A DNA stretch of 64,000 nucleotides from Kutzneria chonburiensis (GCF_028622115.1 NZ_CP097263.1:9497501-9561500); one strand, 5' to 3'; counted from the stretch's first letter, positions 8,352 to 17,415 are shown. The notes: generated by a model not told the origin, from the letters alone. Translations and numbers: made by a program.

Positions 8352-8975
8352 TCAGCCGATCGTGGTGGTGGTCAGCGTCGGGGCCGGGTTCGGGTAGCAC
8401 GTGGTCGGGGCGTCGACCGGGAAGCCGAAGACCGAGACCGTGGTGGTGAACTTCAGGCCGGCGTCGGTGTAGCTGGTGCCGGCCAGCGTGGTGGTGATGG
8501 TGCCGGAGGCGCCCGCGGTCAGGTTGAGCGTCAGGGCCGGCAGCTGGAACTGGGCGCCGCCGTTGATCGGGCCGGTCACCGAGGTGACGATGTTGTTGCC
8601 GACCTGGGCCACCGTCGCCGAGCCGAAGCCGGAGCCGCCGGAGAGGCTGAACGAGTTCACCGTGGCGTTGGCCGGCACCGGCACGGCCAGGGTGAGGTTC
8701 TTGACGGACTTGACGGTGAAGGCGCCGGCCGAGGTCGGCACGGTGTTCACGCCGGGGGCCAGCGTGATGGTGAGCGCGTCACCGGGCGCCACCGTCGCCG
8801 GCGCGGTCGAGTCGACGTTCTGGGACAGGGTCGTGTTGGTGGTCTGCCCTGCCGCCTTGCCCTGGCAGGAGTAGTTGACGGACTGGGTGTCGGCCGAGGC
8901 CACGCCGGCGAGCCCCAACAGCGGCACGATCGCCAGGGCCGCACCGGCCAGCAGGCGGGAGCTGGTCTTGATCAC
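8352..8975 (-). CDS. Secreted beta-rich protein of unknown function
   Basis: The 207-residue exported protein has a signal peptide of about 30 residues (AALAIVPLLGLAGVASA cleavage region). It is followed by a Thr/Val/Ser-rich, beta-strand-like chain with a single N-terminal Cys (VNYSCQGKA) and one near the C-terminus (TTCYPNP), which could form a disulphide. I chose the GTG at 8975 because GAGGTGG lies six bases upstream of it; the ATG at 8990 has no ribosome site. No catalytic motif is visible. It is probably a cell-surface or extracellular protein, and I do not recognise the family. Confidence 0.65.
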   Translation of the reverse strand: MIKTSSRLLAGAALAIVPLLGLAGVASADTQSVNYSCQGKAAGQTTNTTLSQNVDSTAPATVAPGDALTITLAPGVNTVPTSAGAFTVKSVKNLTLAVPVPANATVNSFSLSGGSGFGSATVAQVGNNIVTSVTGPINGGAQFQLPALTLNLTAGASGTITTTLAGTSYTDAGLKFTTTVSVFGFPVDAPTTCYPNPAPTLTTTTIG

Positions 8976-9032
8976 GTGGAGCCACCTCATTGTGGTTGCA
9001 GGGACAACGTGAAAAGTGTTCGCGCTCACAGC

Positions 9033-9048
9033 GTTACTCGCGGGTAAC
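9033..9048. promoter_or_regulatory. Palindrome GTTAC-N6-GTAAC upstream of the secreted-protein gene
   Basis: A perfect 5-bp inverted repeat with a 6-base GC spacer lies 58 bases upstream of the GTG start at 8975. It resembles operators of TetR-type regulators in spacing. No regulator gene lies next to it, so the binding protein is unknown. Confidence 0.35.
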
Positions 9049-9136
9049 AGGCCGACAAGGGTTAACCGTTCACAGGGAAAGCCGTTGTCGCGCAAGACAA
9101 GTCGCGCCGCCGGGGTTGGCGGGACAAGACAACGGT

Positions 9137-9886
9137 TCAGGCCGAACGTACGCCTGCGGAGTCGTTCGCTGCCGCCGAGTAGCGGTGCAGCACCAGTTCG
9201 GCCACGTCGATGTCGGCGCCGAGCGGCTGAGCGATCGTCACGTCGGGTGCGGCCGATCGGGCCTGCGCGATGACCCGGTCGGGCAGTAGACCCGGGGCCA
9301 GGAACCAGGATCCGAGCGCGATGTGCCGGGCGCCGGCGGCCCGCAGACGCTCGATCGCTTCGGGCACACCGGGATCGGCCGCTGCGGCGAACGCCGCCGT
9401 GGCGCTGGACCAGCCGGCGCCACGGGCCCAGCGCTGAGCGACGGAATGCACGAGTGCGTTTGCCGGAGCGTGCGAAGACCCTGCCGCGGCAAGGACAACG
9501 CCCACCTCCGGGTCGTCATGGCGTACACCGGCCACGGCCAAACGGCGCAGCGCGGCCGATTCCAGCCGCGGATCCGGCCCGAGCACGTCGGCGATGCGGA
9601 TGGACAGCCGCGGATGCCGCGCCGCTGCCGGCACGTCAACCTTTGCGTGATAAGCACTTCCGAGCAGCAGCGGCACCACGACCGCCTCCCGGTGCCCGTC
9701 CCACGCCACCGCCGACAACACGTCAGCCAATCGTGGCGCGGACAGGTCCAGGAACGCCGCCCGCACGTCCAAGCCGGGCCGCAACGCCCGCACGACGTCC
9801 AGCAACTCGTGCACGGTGGCGGCCGAACGCGGATCCCGGCTGCCATGAGCGACTGCGATCAACGGCGGGCTGATCAGTGGTGTCAT
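9137..9886 (-). CDS. Sirohydrochlorin chelatase (CbiX/SirB family)
   Basis: The 249-residue protein has the class II chelatase signature AHGSRDP near the N-terminus, with the His that binds the metal or tetrapyrrole. A duplicated-fold second half contains ALGSWFLAPGLLPDR. In this setting, at the 3' end of the sulfur operon, the expected role is ferrochelation of sirohydrochlorin to make the sirohaem used by the sulfite/nitrite reductase at 15717-17399. Mycobacteria keep a homologue next to sirA-cysH. The gene lies three bases after the permease stop, so it is probably the last gene of the operon. Confidence 0.85.
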   Translation of the reverse strand: MTPLISPPLIAVAHGSRDPRSAATVHELLDVVRALRPGLDVRAAFLDLSAPRLADVLSAVAWDGHREAVVVPLLLGSAYHAKVDVPAAARHPRLSIRIADVLGPDPRLESAALRRLAVAGVRHDDPEVGVVLAAAGSSHAPANALVHSVAQRWARGAGWSSATAAFAAAADPGVPEAIERLRAAGARHIALGSWFLAPGLLPDRVIAQARSAAPDVTIAQPLGADIDVAELVLHRYSAAANDSAGVRSA

Positions 9887-9889
9887 GGC

Positions 9890-10768
9890 TCAGAAAGCTC
9901 CGCTCAGTCCACGCGCCCGCAGCACGGAGCGTTCGAGCGGACGGAACACCAGCAGCTCGATGCCGATGCCCACCAACAGGATCAGGAAGATCGCGGCGAT
10001 CACGGTGGGCATGTCGCTCAGGTTGCGGCCGTCCTCAAGGAACGCGCCGAGGCCCTTGCCCAGCTGCGGCGACACGGCGATGATCTCCGCCGCCATCAGC
10101 GAACGCCAGGAGAACGCCCACCCCTGCTTCAATCCGGCCAGGTACCCCGGCAGCGCGGCCGGCAGCAGGATGTGCCGGGCCGAGGCCAGCCGGGACGCGC
10201 CCAGCACGGTGCCGACCCGGGGCAGGATCGGCGGGATCTGGTCGATGCCGGCGACAAGGCCGTTGGCGATCGACGGCACGGATCCCATCAGCACCACGAA
10301 GTACACCGTCGACGGCGTCACGCCGAACCACAGCACCGCCGCCGGCACCCAGGCCACCGACGGCAGGCTCTGCAGGCCGGACAGCAGCGGCCCGATCGCC
10401 GCCCGGATCACCCGCACCTTGGCCACGACCAGGCCGAGCGGCGTGCCGATCAGCACACCGGCGGCGAAGCCCAGCACCGCGCGGTGCACCGAGTTCCACA
10501 GGACGTCGAAAGCCTGGCCGTTCTGGAGGTTCTCGGCGATCACCGCCCACACCGCGGCCGGCGCGGGCAGCTGGTACTCCGGCCAGAACGCGGCGGCCCA
10601 CAGGGCCTGCCACACCACCAGCAGCAGCACGACGGCGATGACGGGCGGGGCCACCACGGCCACCACCCGCCGCCACGTCAGCGTGCGCCGCTCGGTCGGT
10701 GTGTCCAGCGCGTCCAGGCCCGCCTCGACCGCCGCGACCGACTCGTCGACGACGTCAGGCTGCGGCAT
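9890..10768 (-). CDS. ABC transporter permease, sulfonate/nitrate/taurine type
   Basis: The 292-residue inner-membrane protein has about six transmembrane helices and the BPD-transport EAA region (MAAEIIAVSPQLGKGLGAFL). It is a member of the SsuC/TauC/NrtB family. It overlaps the ATPase gene stop by 14 bases and follows the substrate-binding protein gene. Placement directly after cysD-cysN argues for import of an organic or inorganic sulfur source such as sulfonates. The family also includes nitrate and thiamine-precursor importers, so the substrate is inferred from context. Confidence 0.85.
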   Translation of the reverse strand: MPQPDVVDESVAAVEAGLDALDTPTERRTLTWRRVVAVVAPPVIAVVLLLVVWQALWAAAFWPEYQLPAPAAVWAVIAENLQNGQAFDVLWNSVHRAVLGFAAGVLIGTPLGLVVAKVRVIRAAIGPLLSGLQSLPSVAWVPAAVLWFGVTPSTVYFVVLMGSVPSIANGLVAGIDQIPPILPRVGTVLGASRLASARHILLPAALPGYLAGLKQGWAFSWRSLMAAEIIAVSPQLGKGLGAFLEDGRNLSDMPTVIAAIFLILLVGIGIELLVFRPLERSVLRARGLSGAF

Positions 10769-11540
10769 GGCTGCTGATCACCTCGCGCAGGCTCGTGTTG
10801 ATCTCCTCGGTGGTGGCGGCCTGGGCCGTGCCGTCCAGCCCGTCCACCGACCACTCGCGCACCACGCGGCCGGGCCGCGAGGACAGAAGCACGACGCGCT
10901 GCCCCAGCCGAACCGCCTCGCGCACGTCGTGCGTCACGAACAGCACCGCGGTGTTGGTGGAGCGCCACACCCGCAGCAGCTCGCCCTGGAGCACGTCACG
11001 GGTGATCGCGTCCAGCGCCGAGAACGGCTCGTCCATCAGCAGCAGCGCCGGCGAACCGTCCTGCGCGCCCTGCACCGCGGACGCCAGCGCGCGGGCCAGC
11101 GCCACCCGCTGGCGCATGCCGCCGGACAGCTCGTGCGGGCGCTTGTCGCCGAGACCGCTCAGCCGCACCAGTTCCAGCAGCTCACCGGCCCGCTCACGGC
11201 GCTCGGAGCGCCGCACGCCGGCGAACCGCAGCGCCAGCTCCACGTTGCGGGACGCGGTCAGCCACGGCATCAGCGCCGCCTCCTGGAACATCACGGCCGG
11301 GCGCGAGGTGCTCAGCGTGATGTCGCCCGCGGTCGGCCGGTCCAGGCCGGCGACCAGGTTCAGCAGTGTCGTCTTGCCGCAGCCGGACGCGCCGAGCAGG
11401 CACACGAACTCGCCCGGCGCGACCGACAGGTCCACCCCCTCCAGCGCCGACACGGCCGTCCGGCCGGCGCCGAAGCTCTTGTGCACGCCGGTCAGTCGCA
11501 CGGCAGTGGTCATGGCGGAGGTCTCCAGCGTCGCGGTCAT
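10755..11540 (-). CDS. ABC transporter ATP-binding protein, sulfonate/nitrate/taurine type
   Basis: The 261-residue ATPase has all canonical motifs: Walker A GASGCGKTT, the Q-loop in VMFQEAALMPWL, signature LSGGMRQR, Walker B LLLMDEP, and the switch His in FVTHDVREA. It is close to the SsuB/TauB/NrtD group. It is encoded between the lipoprotein gene (30-base gap) and the permease gene (14-base overlap). It energises uptake at the cytoplasmic face of the membrane for the proposed sulfur compound. Confidence 0.88.
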   Translation of the reverse strand: MTATLETSAMTTAVRLTGVHKSFGAGRTAVSALEGVDLSVAPGEFVCLLGASGCGKTTLLNLVAGLDRPTAGDITLSTSRPAVMFQEAALMPWLTASRNVELALRFAGVRRSERRERAGELLELVRLSGLGDKRPHELSGGMRQRVALARALASAVQGAQDGSPALLLMDEPFSALDAITRDVLQGELLRVWRSTNTAVLFVTHDVREAVRLGQRVVLLSSRPGRVVREWSVDGLDGTAQAATTEEINTSLREVISSHAAA

Positions 11541-11570
11541 GTCCTCGCCTGCCTCAATCGGTCCGGTCGG

Positions 11571-12644
11571 TCACTTCTGGTCGAGACCGCCGGCGGAGAC
11601 CGCCGGCTTGCCCGCCGCCTGGAGCACCTTGTTCAGCAACGTGAGGTCGGCAAAACCCTGCACCGCCGGCGCGGTCTTGGCCACCCCCGCCGTCACCTGG
11701 TCCTTGGCCAGCTGCGGGAACTGCGCGGCGATCGGGTCCGTGGTGAGCGAGATCTGGCCCCACGAGTCGTCGATCACGTTCTGCGCCAACGCCTTGCCGG
11801 TCAGCTTCTTGAGCTGGGCGTTGACCGCGGCCTCGGCGTCGGCCTTGTTCGAGGTGGCCCAGTCGACCGCGTCCAGCTCGCCCTTGAGCAGCGCCTCAAC
11901 GGTGGCCGGGTGCTGCTGGAGGAACTCGGTGCGCACGATCAGCACGGTGGTCGGGAACTTGCCGTCCGGCCACTGCGTGCGCTCGTCCACCAGCACCTTG
12001 GCCCCGCCCTCGATGACCAGGCGGGACGACCACGGGGCCGGCGACCAGGCCGCGTCGATGCTGCCCTTCTTGAACAGGTCGAGCGTGGTGGCGTTGTCGG
12101 AGTTGGTCACCTTGACGTCGTCCGGGCCGGTGCCGACCGTGAGCTTGTTGGCGGCCAGCCACTTCTTCAGCGCGATGTCCTGGGTGTTGGCCAGCTGCGG
12201 CGTGGCGATGGTCTTGCCCTTGAGGTCGGCCGCCGAGGTGATGGTGTTGCGCACCACCAGCTGCGCGCCGCCGGAGGTGGCGCCGGCGACCAGCGTCACG
12301 CCCTTGCCCTCGGACTTGGCGTAGGCGTTGATGGCCGGGCCGGAGCCGATGAACGCCGCGTCCAGCGACTTGCCCAGCAGCGCGCCGACCTCGTCCGGCC
12401 CGGCGTTGTACTGCTGGGTGGACAGCTTGGTACTGCCCAGTTCCTTGGCGAAGAAGCCCTTCTCCAGGCCGATCAGCGCGGCCGCGTGCGTGACGTTGGG
12501 GAAGTAGCCGAGGTGCACCTCGGTGGCCGCCCCCTGGTCGGCGGCGGCCGGCGCGGGCGCGTCCGCGCCACCGGCGCGCGAGCACGCGGTCAGCAGTGCT
12601 AAAGCGGACACTCCGGCGGCAAGGAGAACGGCTCTACGCTTCAC
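11571..12644 (-). CDS. ABC transporter substrate-binding lipoprotein (SsuA/NrtA/TauA-like)
   Basis: The 357-residue periplasmic-type binding protein has a lipoprotein signal peptide with lipobox LLTAC, so it is lipid-anchored outside the membrane. The mature chain shows the NMT1/SsuA pattern: HLGYFPNVTHAAALIGLEKGFF at the N-terminus, then GSGPAINAYAKSEGKGV. It lies 16 bases after cysN, in the same direction as the sulfur-assimilation genes and the following ATPase and permease genes. Sulfonate or related sulfur-ester binding is inferred from this neighbourhood. Confidence 0.85.
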   Translation of the reverse strand: MKRRAVLLAAGVSALALLTACSRAGGADAPAPAAADQGAATEVHLGYFPNVTHAAALIGLEKGFFAKELGSTKLSTQQYNAGPDEVGALLGKSLDAAFIGSGPAINAYAKSEGKGVTLVAGATSGGAQLVVRNTITSAADLKGKTIATPQLANTQDIALKKWLAANKLTVGTGPDDVKVTNSDNATTLDLFKKGSIDAAWSPAPWSSRLVIEGGAKVLVDERTQWPDGKFPTTVLIVRTEFLQQHPATVEALLKGELDAVDWATSNKADAEAAVNAQLKKLTGKALAQNVIDDSWGQISLTTDPIAAQFPQLAKDQVTAGVAKTAPAVQGFADLTLLNKVLQAAGKPAVSAGGLDQK

Positions 12645-12660
12645 TGGGATTCAGTCCCTT

Positions 12661-13989
12661 TCAGGGGCCAGGGGAGACGAGGTCTTGGGCGGCCGGATCG
12701 GCCTCGGAGATTTCCGGCTGGTCCAGTTGGGAGAGCGGAGCGCCGACCAGACCGCCGGCCAGCGTGCTGCCGTCGGCCGGGTCGATCACCAGGAACGCGC
12801 CGGTGCGCCGGCTGTCCGCGTAGTCATCGATCGGCAGCGGCTCGGCGCTACGTAGCACCACCCGACCGATATCATTCAGTGACAAGGACTCCGGCTCGTC
12901 CACACTGGACAGAGTCTGCTCATCGAACCGTGACCGCAACTGCGTGACCAAAGCCTGGACAGTTCGGGCCCCGTGCTTGACAAGCACGCGCGCGCCGGGT
13001 CGCAGCGGCTTGTCGCCCAGCCAGCACAGCGTCGCGTCGAACTCGTCCGACACCCGCGGCGGGGCCGCCGCCGCGGCGATCAGATCGCCGCGTGAGATGT
13101 CGACATCGTTGCCCAGCAACAAGGTCACGGATTCACCGGACTCGGCCGTCTGCTTCGGACCGTGCGGCGAGTCGATGCCGGTCACCGTGGTCGCGATGCC
13201 CGACGGCAGCACCACCACCTCGTCGCCGACGCTGATCTGGCCGGCGGCGATCTGGCCGGCGTAGCCGCGGTAGTCCGGGAACTCGGCCGTGCGCGGGCGG
13301 ATCACGTACTGCACCGGGAACCGGAACGGGGCGTCCTCGGCGTCGGCGTGCACCGGCACGTTCTCCAGGTGCTCCAACAGGGTCGGGCCGTCGTACCAGG
13401 GGGTCTGGTCCGAACGGTCCACCACGTTGTCGCCGACCAGCGCCGACACCGGAATGGTCACCACGTTCGACTCCGGGTAGCCCAACTCGGTCGCGTGGGC
13501 AGTGAACTCCTTGGCGATACGGCGATACGTGGGCTCGTCGTAGCCGACCAGGTCGATCTTGTTCACCGCCAGCACCAGCTGCGGCACGCCCAGCAGCGCC
13601 AACACCGCCGCGTGCCGCCGGGTCTGCTCGACGACGCCGTTGCGGGCGTCGACCAGCAGCACACCCAGCTGCGCGGTGGACGCGCCGGTCACCGTGTTGC
13701 GCGTGTACTGCACGTGCCCCGGCGTGTCGGCCAGCACGAACGACCGCTTCGGCGTGGCGAAGTAGCGGTAGGCCACGTCGATCGTGATGCCCTGCTCCCG
13801 CTCCGAGCGCAGGCCGTCGACCAGCAGCGACAAGTCCGGAGTGGACAGTCCGCGGTCGGCCGACGCCCTGTGCACCGCGTCCAGCGTGTCGGCCAGCACC
13901 GACTTGGTGTCGTACAGCAGCCGGCCGACCAGCGTGGACTTGCCGTCGTCCACGCTGCCCGCGGTGGCCAACCTCAGCAACTGGCTCAT
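12661..13989 (-). CDS. cysN: Sulfate adenylyltransferase subunit 1 (GTPase)
   Basis: The 442-residue EF-Tu-like GTPase has G1 GSVDDGKST, G3 DTPGHVQYTRN and G4 NKID, followed by two beta-barrel domains. CysN couples GTP hydrolysis to APS synthesis by CysD (ATP + sulfate to adenylyl sulfate + PPi). Some actinobacteria have a CysN-CysC fusion. Here the protein ends without an APS-kinase domain, consistent with the APS-type reductase encoded upstream. The ATG directly abuts the cysD TAA stop with no intervening base. Confidence 0.93.
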   Translation of the reverse strand: MSQLLRLATAGSVDDGKSTLVGRLLYDTKSVLADTLDAVHRASADRGLSTPDLSLLVDGLRSEREQGITIDVAYRYFATPKRSFVLADTPGHVQYTRNTVTGASTAQLGVLLVDARNGVVEQTRRHAAVLALLGVPQLVLAVNKIDLVGYDEPTYRRIAKEFTAHATELGYPESNVVTIPVSALVGDNVVDRSDQTPWYDGPTLLEHLENVPVHADAEDAPFRFPVQYVIRPRTAEFPDYRGYAGQIAAGQISVGDEVVVLPSGIATTVTGIDSPHGPKQTAESGESVTLLLGNDVDISRGDLIAAAAAPPRVSDEFDATLCWLGDKPLRPGARVLVKHGARTVQALVTQLRSRFDEQTLSSVDEPESLSLNDIGRVVLRSAEPLPIDDYADSRRTGAFLVIDPADGSTLAGGLVGAPLSQLDQPEISEADPAAQDLVSPGP

Positions 13990-14898
13990 TTAGAAGTAGC
14001 CCTCCCGCTTGCGGTCCTCCATGGCTGCCTCGGACATCCGGTCGTCGGCGCGGGTCGCGCCGCGCTCGGTCAGCCGCGAGGCGGCGACCTCCGCGATGAC
14101 GTCGGCAATGGTGGCGGCGGTGGACTCAACGGCACCGGTGCAGGAACCGTCGCCCACGGTGCGATAACGCACGGTCTTGCTGATCAGTGCCTCGCCGTCG
14201 CGGGGACCGCCCCACGGCCCCTCGGCCAGCCACATCCCGTCGCGCAGGTACACCTCGCGCTGGTGGGCGTAGTAGATCTGCGGCAGCTCGATGGTCTCGC
14301 GCTCGATGTAGTGCCACACGTCCAGCTCGGTCCAGTTGGACAGCGGGAACACCCGCACGTGCTCGCCCGGACGGTGCCGGCCGTTGTACAGGTTCCACAG
14401 CTCCGGGCGCTGGCGTCGCGGCTCCCACTGGCCGAAGGCGTTGCGCAGGCTGAAGATGCGCTCCTTGGCCCGGGCCCGCTCCTCGTCGCGGCGGCCGCCG
14501 CCGAACACCGCGTCGAACTTGTGCGCGGTGATGGAATCCAGCAGCGGCACCGTCTGCAACGGGTTGCGGGTGCCGTCCGGGCGCTCCTGGAGCCGGCCGT
14601 CGTCGATCCACTCCTGCACGTGCGCGACCTCGAGCCGCAACCCGTGCTCGGCCACCACCTTGTCCCGGAACTCGATGACCTCCGGGAAGTTGTGGCCGGT
14701 GTCCACGTGCAGCAGCGCGAACGGCACCGGCGCCGGCCAGAACGCCTTGATCGCCAGGTGCAGCAGCAGCGTGGAGTCCTTGCCGCCGGAGAACAGGATC
14801 ACCGGCCGGTCGAACTCGCCCGCCACCTCGCGGAAGATGTGGATCGCCTCGGACTCCAAGGCGTCCAGATTGTCCGTGACGGCAAGGGTTTCAGCCAT
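13990..14898 (-). CDS. cysD: Sulfate adenylyltransferase subunit 2 (PP-loop ATPase)
   Basis: About 302 residues from the ATG at 14898 (MAETLAV). A GTG nine bases upstream is in frame but less likely. The PP-loop SGGKDSTLLLHLA marks the adenylyltransferase catalytic subunit, and the family-typical C-terminus (AAMEDRKREGYF) is present. It forms the heterodimer with CysN, catalysing the first step of sulfate assimilation. The start overlaps the cysH stop by eight bases and the stop abuts cysN, so all three are probably translated from one message. Confidence 0.93.
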   Translation of the reverse strand: MAETLAVTDNLDALESEAIHIFREVAGEFDRPVILFSGGKDSTLLLHLAIKAFWPAPVPFALLHVDTGHNFPEVIEFRDKVVAEHGLRLEVAHVQEWIDDGRLQERPDGTRNPLQTVPLLDSITAHKFDAVFGGGRRDEERARAKERIFSLRNAFGQWEPRRQRPELWNLYNGRHRPGEHVRVFPLSNWTELDVWHYIERETIELPQIYYAHQREVYLRDGMWLAEGPWGGPRDGEALISKTVRYRTVGDGSCTGAVESTAATIADVIAEVAASRLTERGATRADDRMSEAAMEDRKREGYF

Positions 14899-15577
14899 GC
14901 AGACCACACTCCGTCTTGCCCTGGCCGGCCCAGCGGCCGCTGCGCGCGTCCTGGCCGGGCAGCGGCTTGGCCGTGCACGGGGCGCAGCCGATGGACAGAT
15001 ATCCCTCGCTCACCAACGGGTTCTCCAGAATGCCGTGATCGGCGATGTAGGCGTTGAACTCGTCGTCGCTCCACGGCGCGATCGGGTTGACCTTGACCAG
15101 CCCGTTGCGCTCGTCCCACTGCACGATCGGGGTGTTGGCCCTGGTCGGCGCGTCGACCCGGCGCACGCCGGTGACCCACGCGTCGTAGCGGGCCAGCGTG
15201 TTGCGCAGCGGCACCACCTTGCGCAGGAAGCAGCAGCGGTCCGGCGCGGTCTGGTTGAGCAGCCCGAACTCCGCCTCCTGGTCGGCCACCGACTGCTCGG
15301 CCTGCGCGTTGACGATGGTCAGCTTCGGGTAGACGGTGGCCACCGCGTCGCGGGTGCCGATGGTCTCCGGGAAGTGGTAGCCGGTCTCCAGGAACAGCAC
15401 GTCCACGTCCGGCTTCACCTGCGCCGCCAGGTCGATCAGCACCGCGTCCTGCATGTTGGACGCGACGATCCACGACTCGCCGAAGTTGGCCGCCGTCCAG
15501 GCCAGCGCCTCGGCCGCGGTCGCGTCGGCCAGCTCGGCCGACGCCTTCTCGGCGAACTCCTTGAGATCCGCGCTCAC
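14891..15577 (-). CDS. cysH: Assimilatory adenylyl-sulfate (APS) reductase, CysH family, Fe-S type
   Basis: About 228 residues from a GTG at 15577. This start overlaps the preceding gene's stop by four bases and gives the usual N-terminus (SADLKEFAEKA). It reduces activated sulfate to sulfite with thioredoxin. Two Cys pairs, DRCCFLRK and GCAPCTAK, mark the [4Fe-4S]-containing APS-reductase branch rather than the cluster-free PAPS enzyme. The catalytic Cys lies in the C-terminal ECGLH motif. This matches the absence of an APS kinase in the operon. Confidence 0.92.
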   Translation of the reverse strand: MSADLKEFAEKASAELADATAAEALAWTAANFGESWIVASNMQDAVLIDLAAQVKPDVDVLFLETGYHFPETIGTRDAVATVYPKLTIVNAQAEQSVADQEAEFGLLNQTAPDRCCFLRKVVPLRNTLARYDAWVTGVRRVDAPTRANTPIVQWDERNGLVKVNPIAPWSDDEFNAYIADHGILENPLVSEGYLSIGCAPCTAKPLPGQDARSGRWAGQGKTECGLHG

Positions 15578-15720
15578 TTCGTCACCACCAGTCCGACGAA
15601 CTTCACCGTGAAAACCCGGCAACACGCCGCGCAGCGCCATGCCGCGTGCGGCTCTTCCTCGGGACGCAGGTCCTCGTCCCCGCAGTACGGGCAGTACATC
15701 GGCACGGCTCGCTCCGTCAT
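15574..15720 (-). CDS. Small zinc-ribbon protein of the sulfur operon
   Basis: A 48-residue protein with two CxxC-type pairs, MYCPYCGDED and WRCAACCRVF, which would bind one zinc or possibly an Fe-S centre. Its ATG overlaps the sulfite-reductase stop (ATGA) and its TGA overlaps the cysH GTG (GTGA), so it is embedded in the operon by two four-base overlaps. I recall similar short Cys-rich ORFs between sir and cysH in other actinomycetes, but the function is unknown to me. A redox or cofactor-delivery helper for CysH or Sir is a guess. Confidence 0.8.
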   Translation of the reverse strand: MTERAVPMYCPYCGDEDLRPEEEPHAAWRCAACCRVFTVKFVGLVVTK

Positions 15721-17399
15721 CGGAGATCGGCCTCCTCGGCCCGCAGCGCCCACTGCGCGAACCGCTCGCCCTCGGTGCGCTGCTCGACGAAGCGGCGCAC
15801 CACCCGCTCCACGTAGTCGTTCAGCTCGGCCGCGGTCACCTTGTGGCCGCGCAGCTTCCGGCCGAAACCGGAGTCGAGGCCGAGACCGCCGCCCAGGTGC
15901 ACCTGGAAACCCTCGCCCTGGACGCCGTTGGCGTCCGTGACGATCTGGCCCTTGAGGCCGATGTCCGCGGTCTGCACCCGGGCACAGGAGTTGGGGCAGC
16001 CGTTGATGTGCACGCTCACCGGCACGTCCAGCTGCGAGTTCAGATCGGCCAGCCGGTGCTCCAGCGCGGTGATCAGATCGGCCGCGCGCTTCTTGGTCTC
16101 GACGATGGCCAGCTTGCAGAACTCGATGCCGGTGCAGGCCATCGTGGACCGCCGCCACGGCGACGGGTTGCTCTGCAGGCCCAGCTTGGCCAGGTCGGTG
16201 CTGAGCTGCTCCACCTCGGACTCCGGCACGTCCAGCACGACGACCTTCTGGTGCGGCGTCAGGCGAACCCGGCCGGAACCGGCCCGCTCGGCCGCCTTGG
16301 CCAGCTCCACCAGGATCGAGCCGGACACCCGGCCGGCGATCGGGGCGGCGCCCACGTAGTGCTTGCCGTCCTTCTGCTTGTGCACGCCGACGTGATCGAT
16401 CGGCACGGCCGGCGCCTCCGGCGCGGGGCCGTCGATCAGCGGCCGCTTCAGGTACTCCGTCTCCAGGATCTCGCGGAAGCGCTCCGGACCCCAGTCGGCG
16501 ACGAGGAACTTGATACGGGCGCGGTGGCGCAGCCGGCGGTAGCCGTAGTCGCGGAAGACGCTGACCACGCCCTCCCACACGTCCGGCACCTCCGCCAGCG
16601 GCACCCACGCGCCGAGACGCTTGCCCAGCATGGGATTCGTGGACAGGCCGCCGCCGACCCACAGGTCGAAGCCCGGGCCGTGCTCGGGGTGCTCGACGCC
16701 GACGAAGGCGACGTCGTTGATCTCGTGCACGATGTCCTGAAGGCCGGAGATGGCCGTCTTGAACTTGCGCGGCAGGTTGGAGTAGCGCGGGTCGCCGATG
16801 TAGCGGCGGTTGATCTCCTCGATGGCCCACGTGCCGTCGATGACCTCTTCGGTGGAGATGCCGGCGACCGGGGAGCCCAGCACCACGCGCGGGCAGTCGC
16901 CGCACGCCTCCGTGGTGGACAGGCCGACGGCCTCCAGCTTCTGCCAGATGGCCGGCACGTCCTCGACCCGGATCCAGTGGTACTGGATGTTCTGCCGGTC
17001 GGTGATGTCCGCGGTGTCGCGCGCGTACAGCTCGCCGATCTCGCCGAGGACCCGCAGCTGCTCGGTGGTCAGCGCGCCGCCGTCGATGCGGACCCGCATC
17101 ATGAAGTAGCGGTCGTCCAGCTCCTCCGGCTCCAGCACGGCGGTGCGGCCGCCGTCGATGCCCGGCTTGCGCTGGGTGTACAGGCCGTACCACCGGAACC
17201 GGCCCCGCAGGTCGGCCGGGTCGATGGAGTCGAAGCCGCCGTGCGCGTAGATGTTCTCGATGCGCGCCCGGACGTTGAGCGGGTTGTCGTCCTTCTTGCT
17301 GCGCTCGTTCGGGTTGAGCGGCTCGCGGTAGCCAAGGGCCCACTGCCCCTCGCCCCGGCGGGCGTGACCGCGCTTCGGGGGTGCTGCTGGGGGGACCAT
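15717..17399 (-). CDS. Ferredoxin-dependent sulfite (or nitrite) reductase, sirohaem/4Fe-4S
   Basis: The 560-residue protein has the two-repeat nitrite/sulfite reductase architecture. The Fe-S/sirohaem ligands appear as ACTGIEFCKLA (C-x5-C) and NGCPNSCARV (C-x3-C), near residues 415-470. It reduces sulfite to sulfide with six electrons from ferredoxin. Context (cysH, cysD, cysN and chelatase in the same operon, leader peptide upstream) supports sulfite rather than nitrite as the substrate, as for mycobacterial SirA. The ATG follows a CGGAGG ribosome site placed just after a hairpin in the leader. Confidence 0.9.
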   Translation of the reverse strand: MVPPAAPPKRGHARRGEGQWALGYREPLNPNERSKKDDNPLNVRARIENIYAHGGFDSIDPADLRGRFRWYGLYTQRKPGIDGGRTAVLEPEELDDRYFMMRVRIDGGALTTEQLRVLGEIGELYARDTADITDRQNIQYHWIRVEDVPAIWQKLEAVGLSTTEACGDCPRVVLGSPVAGISTEEVIDGTWAIEEINRRYIGDPRYSNLPRKFKTAISGLQDIVHEINDVAFVGVEHPEHGPGFDLWVGGGLSTNPMLGKRLGAWVPLAEVPDVWEGVVSVFRDYGYRRLRHRARIKFLVADWGPERFREILETEYLKRPLIDGPAPEAPAVPIDHVGVHKQKDGKHYVGAAPIAGRVSGSILVELAKAAERAGSGRVRLTPHQKVVVLDVPESEVEQLSTDLAKLGLQSNPSPWRRSTMACTGIEFCKLAIVETKKRAADLITALEHRLADLNSQLDVPVSVHINGCPNSCARVQTADIGLKGQIVTDANGVQGEGFQVHLGGGLGLDSGFGRKLRGHKVTAAELNDYVERVVRRFVEQRTEGERFAQWALRAEEADLR

Positions 17400-17415
17400 G
17401 CTGGCGTCCTCCGGG

